Source: Ichthyosporea sp. XGB-2017a (lineage: Eukaryota > Opisthokonta > Ichthyosporea). Taken from it: a DNA stretch of 31,622 bases. The translations under genes were made by a program, and so were the position numbers. The notes under the pieces were generated by a model. It had not been told where the DNA came from. It ran no database searches and worked only from the letters and a program-made list of their open reading frames with translations. Below are positions 28,264 through 31,622 of this stretch, piece by piece (within the stretch, counting starts at the first letter, position 1; each line of letters opens with the position of its first letter). The stretch covers positions 74,483 to 106,104 of the forward strand of contig PDIM01010329.1 in assembly GCA_002811675.1 (NCBI GenBank), given 5' to 3'.

Positions 28264-30426
28264 TTACCCTTCCAAGGTATCATTCGCGGGACATTCAACC
28301 TTAAGCCTATCAAAGTAAGAAATCAAATCCGAAATTTTCTTTTCACCATGTCTCTGGTTGTCTCTGGTACGGATATTTACAGTCTCATGCAATTCTTCTT
28401 GCTCACCACAAACCAGGATGAAATTATACTGGGCAAGCTGGGCATTTCTGATTTTCTTGTTTAAAGTATCCGCTGAAAAGTCGGTGTCGACAAAGTAACC
28501 AGCATCATGTATCTGCTTCCTAACCTTTTCGGAATATTCTTCATACTTTGTCGCAATGGGGACAACCATCACTTGTCTTGGGGAAAGAAAGAAAGGCCAT
28601 TTGCCCCCATAATGCTCCAACAAAATTCCAAACATTCTTTCTACAGACCCAAGAACGGCCCTGTGAATAATGATTGGTCTCTCTTCCTTACCTTCACCTG
28701 CAGTGTATTTCAAATCAAACCTTTCAGGCAACTGAAAGTCGAGCTGAATAGTGGCACACTGGTGCAATCTCTTCAAGGCATCACTGATCTTAATATCAAT
28801 CTTTGGACCGTAAAACGCACCATCACCAGGATTTAGTTTCCACCCCTTGGGGCCAAATTCCTCATTCAAACAATTTTCCAAACTCTTCTCAGCACGTTCC
28901 CACACAGACAACTCGCCCAAGTATTTTTCAGGTCTGGTAGACAAATTAAGTTCAAATAAGAATCCAAACTTTCCATAGATATCTTTCAAAAACCCAAAGC
29001 AGCTCTTCATTTCAACCTCAAGCTGATCAAATGCACAGAAGATATGGGCATCGTCCTGTTGAAAACGTCTAACTCTGGTTAATCCGGTCAGGGCACCCGA
29101 CAATTCATTTCTATGAAGAACACCGAAGTCAGCGACACGCCATGGAAGTTCGCGATATGAGCGAACGCGATTTTTGAACATTAAGCAATGTCCGGGGCAA
29201 TTCATTGGCTTGAGGCCCCACTGCTCTTTCTCAACTTCAAGTGTGAACATATCATCAATATAAAACTTGGCATGCCCGGAGGTTTCCCACAGTTTAACAT
29301 TAAACAAGTTTGGTGTGACAACTTCCTCAAATCCTCTCAGTTTGTACTGGTCACGAATCAAATTCATTAACGCATTGTAAATACGACCACCATGTGGAAG
29401 AAAAAAGCAACTGCCAGGACTCCACTCGTGAAAAAAGAACAATTCTTGCTCCTTTCCGAGCTTGCGATGATCTCTCTTTGCTGCCTCTTCCTGAATATGC
29501 TTCCACTCTTTCAGCTGTTTGTTATCAGGGAATGAAATTCCGTAAACTCTCTGCAAGACCTCTGCTTCGGCATTTCCTTCCCAGTAAGCAGATGATGTTT
29601 TGGTTACAGCCATAGCCTTCACCTTACCAGTGTGGGGAACATGAGGTCCTCTACACAAGTCAATCAAGGGTCCACATCTATAAACAGTTGTATGTGACTC
29701 CTTAATACGTTCATTAATGATTCTATGCTTGAACTCGTTATGCTTGAACATCTCCAAAAGATCCGCCTTCGACATAACAAGTCTCTCAAATGGCTGCTTC
29801 TGGTTCGAAATATTTTTCATTTCCTTTTCAAGAACAGGGAAATCGGTCTGAGCAGACACAGCCATGCCTACTTCAGGCATATTGCAATCATAGTAGAAAC
29901 CATCTTTAATAGGAGGCCCATAACACAAATGACAGCCATATTTCAGCTCCATAGCCTCACCCAACATGTGCGCACTAGAATGCCAAAATACTGCTCTCGC
30001 ATCCTCATCCTCGAAGTCAAGCAACTGCAGTTCACAGGATTTCTCCAATGGTCGCTTCATATCCCATACAACACCATCCACTTTAGCAATAAACTTATCT
30101 TCTGCCAATCTTTTGCTAATACCCATAGCAATGTCATAAGGAGAGTCCTTCCAAGACTTTGCTTCAATAACTTTTCCGTCCGGAAGTCTAACATTAATCA
30201 TTTCATGGGCTTTTTGGGCCAGCTCCTCCTTATGCTTTGCCATGAGGCGATCAAACATTTCTATACGATGGTTAATGTACTCGGGAGGCTCTTGCAACAT
30301 GTTTGCGGCCTTTGCAGCTGCCTTTTTGTCTTTCTTCTTATCCTTCTTCGCGCCACCCTGCTGCTGCTGCTGCTGCTTCGCCTGCTCAATCTTCACGTCA
30401 GCCATTTTATCAGTAACTGCCTCCAT
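28264..30426 (-). CDS. Threonyl-tRNA synthetase, cytosolic
   Basis: A 720-residue single-exon class II synthetase. The eukaryotic N-terminal extension has a polyglutamine run (CAG/CTG-type repeat at 30360-30378) and a Lys-rich block. A TGS domain (~76-139) begins [16 protein letters not shown]. The editing domain has HSSAHML (149-155) and [13 protein letters not shown] (256-268). The catalytic domain has motif 1 around [10 protein letters not shown] (364-373), MNCPGHC (408-414, zinc-binding Cys410), and motif 2 with [20 protein letters not shown] (438-457). Motif 3 lies near [14 protein letters not shown], and the anticodon-binding domain follows with [14 protein letters not shown]. It charges tRNA-Thr and edits mischarged Ser-tRNA. 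No organelle leader is seen, so this is the cytosolic form. It converges on RADX, with only 239 bp between stops. Confidence 0.97.
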   Translation of the reverse strand: MEAVTDKMADVKIEQAKQQQQQQGGAKKDKKKDKKAAAKAANMLQEPPEYINHRIEMFDRLMAKHKEELAQKAHEMINVRLPDGKVIEAKSWKDSPYDIAMGISKRLAEDKFIAKVDGVVWDMKRPLEKSCELQLLDFEDEDARAVFWHSSAHMLGEAMELKYGCHLCYGPPIKDGFYYDCNMPEVGMAVSAQTDFPVLEKEMKNISNQKQPFERLVMSKADLLEMFKHNEFKHRIINERIKESHTTVYRCGPLIDLCRGPHVPHTGKVKAMAVTKTSSAYWEGNAEAEVLQRVYGISFPDNKQLKEWKHIQEEAAKRDHRKLGKEQELFFFHEWSPGSCFFLPHGGRIYNALMNLIRDQYKLRGFEEVVTPNLFNVKLWETSGHAKFYIDDMFTLEVEKEQWGLKPMNCPGHCLMFKNRVRSYRELPWRVADFGVLHRNELSGALTGLTRVRRFQQDDAHIFCAFDQLEVEMKSCFGFLKDIYGKFGFLFELNLSTRPEKYLGELSVWERAEKSLENCLNEEFGPKGWKLNPGDGAFYGPKIDIKISDALKRLHQCATIQLDFQLPERFDLKYTAGEGKEERPIIIHRAVLGSVERMFGILLEHYGGKWPFFLSPRQVMVVPIATKYEEYSEKVRKQIHDAGYFVDTDFSADTLNKKIRNAQLAQYNFILVCGEQEELHETVNIRTRDNQRHGEKKISDLISYFDRLKVECPANDTLEG

Positions 30427-30630
30427 CCTTTCTACCTTTATCTTGATTTTCTTGATCTTCGTTTACCCAGAAATCAAACACTCAAAACTCAAGCGAGGAA
30501 AAAAAAAGTAAAGTACTCGGGAAGAAGACAAATATAAAAAATAAGGAGCTGTGAGAAACAAAAACAACAACAAATTAAAACAAAGAAAAAAGAAAAAAAA
30601 GAACGAAAAAGAAAAAAAGTGGAAGTCCCT

Positions 30631-30669
30631 CCCAAGTCCCAACTCCCAAGTCCCAAGTCCCAAGTCCCA
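30631..30669. repeat. Tandem heptad repeat CCCAAGT, about five units
   Basis: Units CCCAAGT, CCCAACT, CCCAAGT, CCCAAGT, CCCAAGT and a partial CCCA lie about 205-240 bp upstream of the ThrRS start. One diverged unit shows the array has aged slightly. Confidence 0.8.
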
Positions 30670-30874
30670 TTTCCCAATGAAATCATGGTCCATAGAAATT
30701 ATATCATGAAAATTATAACATGTTTGAAATCTGAAATAGGGAGGGTTATGGCAGGGAGGGCGAACCAGAGGGGCCAGTCCACGAGGAAGAGAGAGACAGA
30801 CACTCTAGAGTAGTGCAGAGAGGAAGGAAGGAAGTGCAAGAGACACAATGACGAGCAAAGGAATTTCCGAGATA

Positions 30875-30888
30875 GGGGGGGGGGGGGG
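30875..30888. repeat. G14 homopolymer
   Basis: Fourteen consecutive G residues in otherwise AT-rich DNA. It sits between an ATG frame starting at 30848 (MTSKGISEI) and the frame at 30898. Homopolymers of this length are prone to slippage and base-calling error. Confidence 0.85.
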
Positions 30889-31037
30889 AAGTGTGAGATG
30901 GGAGGTGGACCAGGCTTTATGGATTTAGACGAAGAAATATGTAAATCATTGGAGCTGAACAATGACTAGAAAAGGTAAAGATTTACAGACACGACTTATC
31001 TGAGTTTTGTTTCTTTCAGCTGGGTAATCTCAAAGAT

Positions 31038-31495
31038 TCATGTCTGCGAAGCTTTTCTCTTCGTACCAACACCAAGAATTTGAATAGAGGGCCCTTTTCC
31101 CTTTCCCTCTCTGTTCCACCTTGATTCGTACTGGAGTATTCGGCTCTGTTGAGTCTCAAACGGAAAGCCCATTTGTGCCTGCAGATTGCTCTGGACGCAG
31201 TGCAGGGGCGGAGTTAGTACTTTGTGGTGCTTATGTTTCTCCAAGTGTGGGTTGAAGGAAAGAGTGCAGCAGGACAAGGCATGAGGGTCAGGCGTGAGCG
31301 TCTCACACCAAGGAGCAGCTGTCTCACACCAAAGAGCAGTTGTAGGAGCAGCTGTACTGATGGCCTGTGCAGTACTAATGGTTTCGAGTTAATTTTTTGA
31401 TGAACACATCAATTGCATAATAAATAAATTGTACGCGGGTCGTCGACGCGGCCCACTGATCCCCATTCCCCCCCCCCTTGAGTCATCATCTCCAT
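31038..31495 (-). CDS. Small unrecognised protein, two exons
   Basis: Exons 31495-31435 and 31351-31038 (minus strand) join in phase to 124 residues, with an 83-nt intron (GTACAA...AGTACAG), the usual length here. The start ATG follows a TATATAAG box by about 115 bp. The first exon reads MEMMTQGGGEWGSVGRVDD and contains a G10 tract. The second exon contains a seven-residue duplication (TALWCETAAPWCET) made by the 21-bp DNA repeat, then a His/Lys patch (LEKHKHHKV), FPFETQQSRILQYESRW, and a basic end GTKRKASQT. No domain is recognised. The second exon is open for over 110 codons without an ATG near its beginning, which is why an upstream exon is needed. The splice choice is supported by phase and signals only. 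Confidence 0.5.
31300..31341. repeat. 21-bp tandem duplication inside a coding exon
   Basis: Two adjacent 21-bp copies (GTCTCACACCAAGGAGCAGCT and a copy with two differences); a partial third follows (GTAGGAGCAGCT). The length is a multiple of three and keeps the minus-strand frame open. Confidence 0.8.
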
Positions 31496-31608
31496 AGTAT
31501 AGTTGTCAAATGCTTGTAAAAGTCCAAAGTAAATCAAATGATTTTTAAGTTGAATTTTTATATTTGTTTTTCGATAATCTTTTCTGTTCAGTGTCCTTCA
31601 GTTGTGCC

Positions 31609-31616
31609 CTTATATA
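31609..31616 (-). promoter_or_regulatory. TATA box TATATAAG for the gene at 31495
   Basis: On the minus strand the sequence reads GAGTATATAAGGGCAC, a strong TATA match 114 bp upstream of the ATG at 31495 and pointing toward it. Confidence 0.5.
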
Positions 31617-31622
31617 CTCGCA

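Larger units (their letters stand above)
30427..31037. other. Intergenic, ThrRS leader and repeats
   Basis: On the minus strand this is the ThrRS promoter and leader, pyrimidine-rich (30550-30620). It contains the CCCAAGT heptad array and a G14 tract. A 23-codon frame at 30898-30969 (MGGGPGFMDLDEEICKSLEL...) follows the G14 run on +; a segment 30975-31020 looks like a short intron (GTAAAG ... TTTCTTTCAG) but joins no open frame I could find. Confidence 0.4.

Noticed and set aside
29725-30537. 270-codon + frame opposite ThrRS
   Set aside because: It is the antisense shadow of the ThrRS coding sequence, which is strongly conserved on the minus strand.
30960-31020. 45-nt + strand intron (GTAAAG ... 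TTTCTTTCAG)
   Set aside because: The signals are good, but every frame reaching the donor has a stop immediately before or after the junction, so no coding gene is supported.

Overview
This is nuclear DNA from a eukaryote with a compact, AT-rich genome. Genes are split by short GT-AG introns (about 72-167 nt, mostly with GTAAGT-like donors). They lie on both strands with gaps of roughly 0.1-1.5 kb. All three standard stop codons appear to act as stops. There is no operon structure and I see no transposon, virus-derived element or CRISPR array. I cannot name the organism. The mix points to a protist or alga rather than an animal or land plant: an MTA1-type adenine methyltransferase, a plant-like cystathionine beta-lyase tail, an archaeal-type DUF99 gene and a RADX homologue.

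Layout, left to right: a bacterial-type peroxiredoxin-like gene (+); an unrecognised single-pass membrane protein (-); an uncertain small locus (+, about 3487-4104); MCM8 (-), divergent from an MTA1-like MT-A70 methyltransferase (+, six exons); a DUF99 (endonuclease dU family) gene (-); a small probable mitochondrial protein (+); a Ras-like GTPase with a long N-terminal extension (-, five exons); cystathionine beta-lyase (+, three exons); a small disordered protein (+) whose stop codon overlaps that of a 1034-residue unrecognised helical protein (-); ribosomal protein L26 (+); a weak small ORF (-); a three-exon small probable mitochondrial protein (+); RGP1, the Rab6/Ypt6 exchange-factor subunit (+, three exons); a RADX homologue (+, three exons); cytosolic threonyl-tRNA synthetase (-); and a two-exon small protein (-) at the right edge.

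Four genes concern DNA maintenance or modification: MCM8, the MTA1-like methyltransferase, the DUF99 protein and RADX. Perfect E2F-type sites (TTTCCCGCC or its complement) lie in the MCM8/MTA1 shared promoter and upstream of RADX, which fits S-phase expression. Several single-exon reading frames begin in frame with non-ATG codons; I chose the first supported ATG. Several multi-exon genes were assembled by joining exons at consensus splice sites in matching phase, guided by homology where possible.
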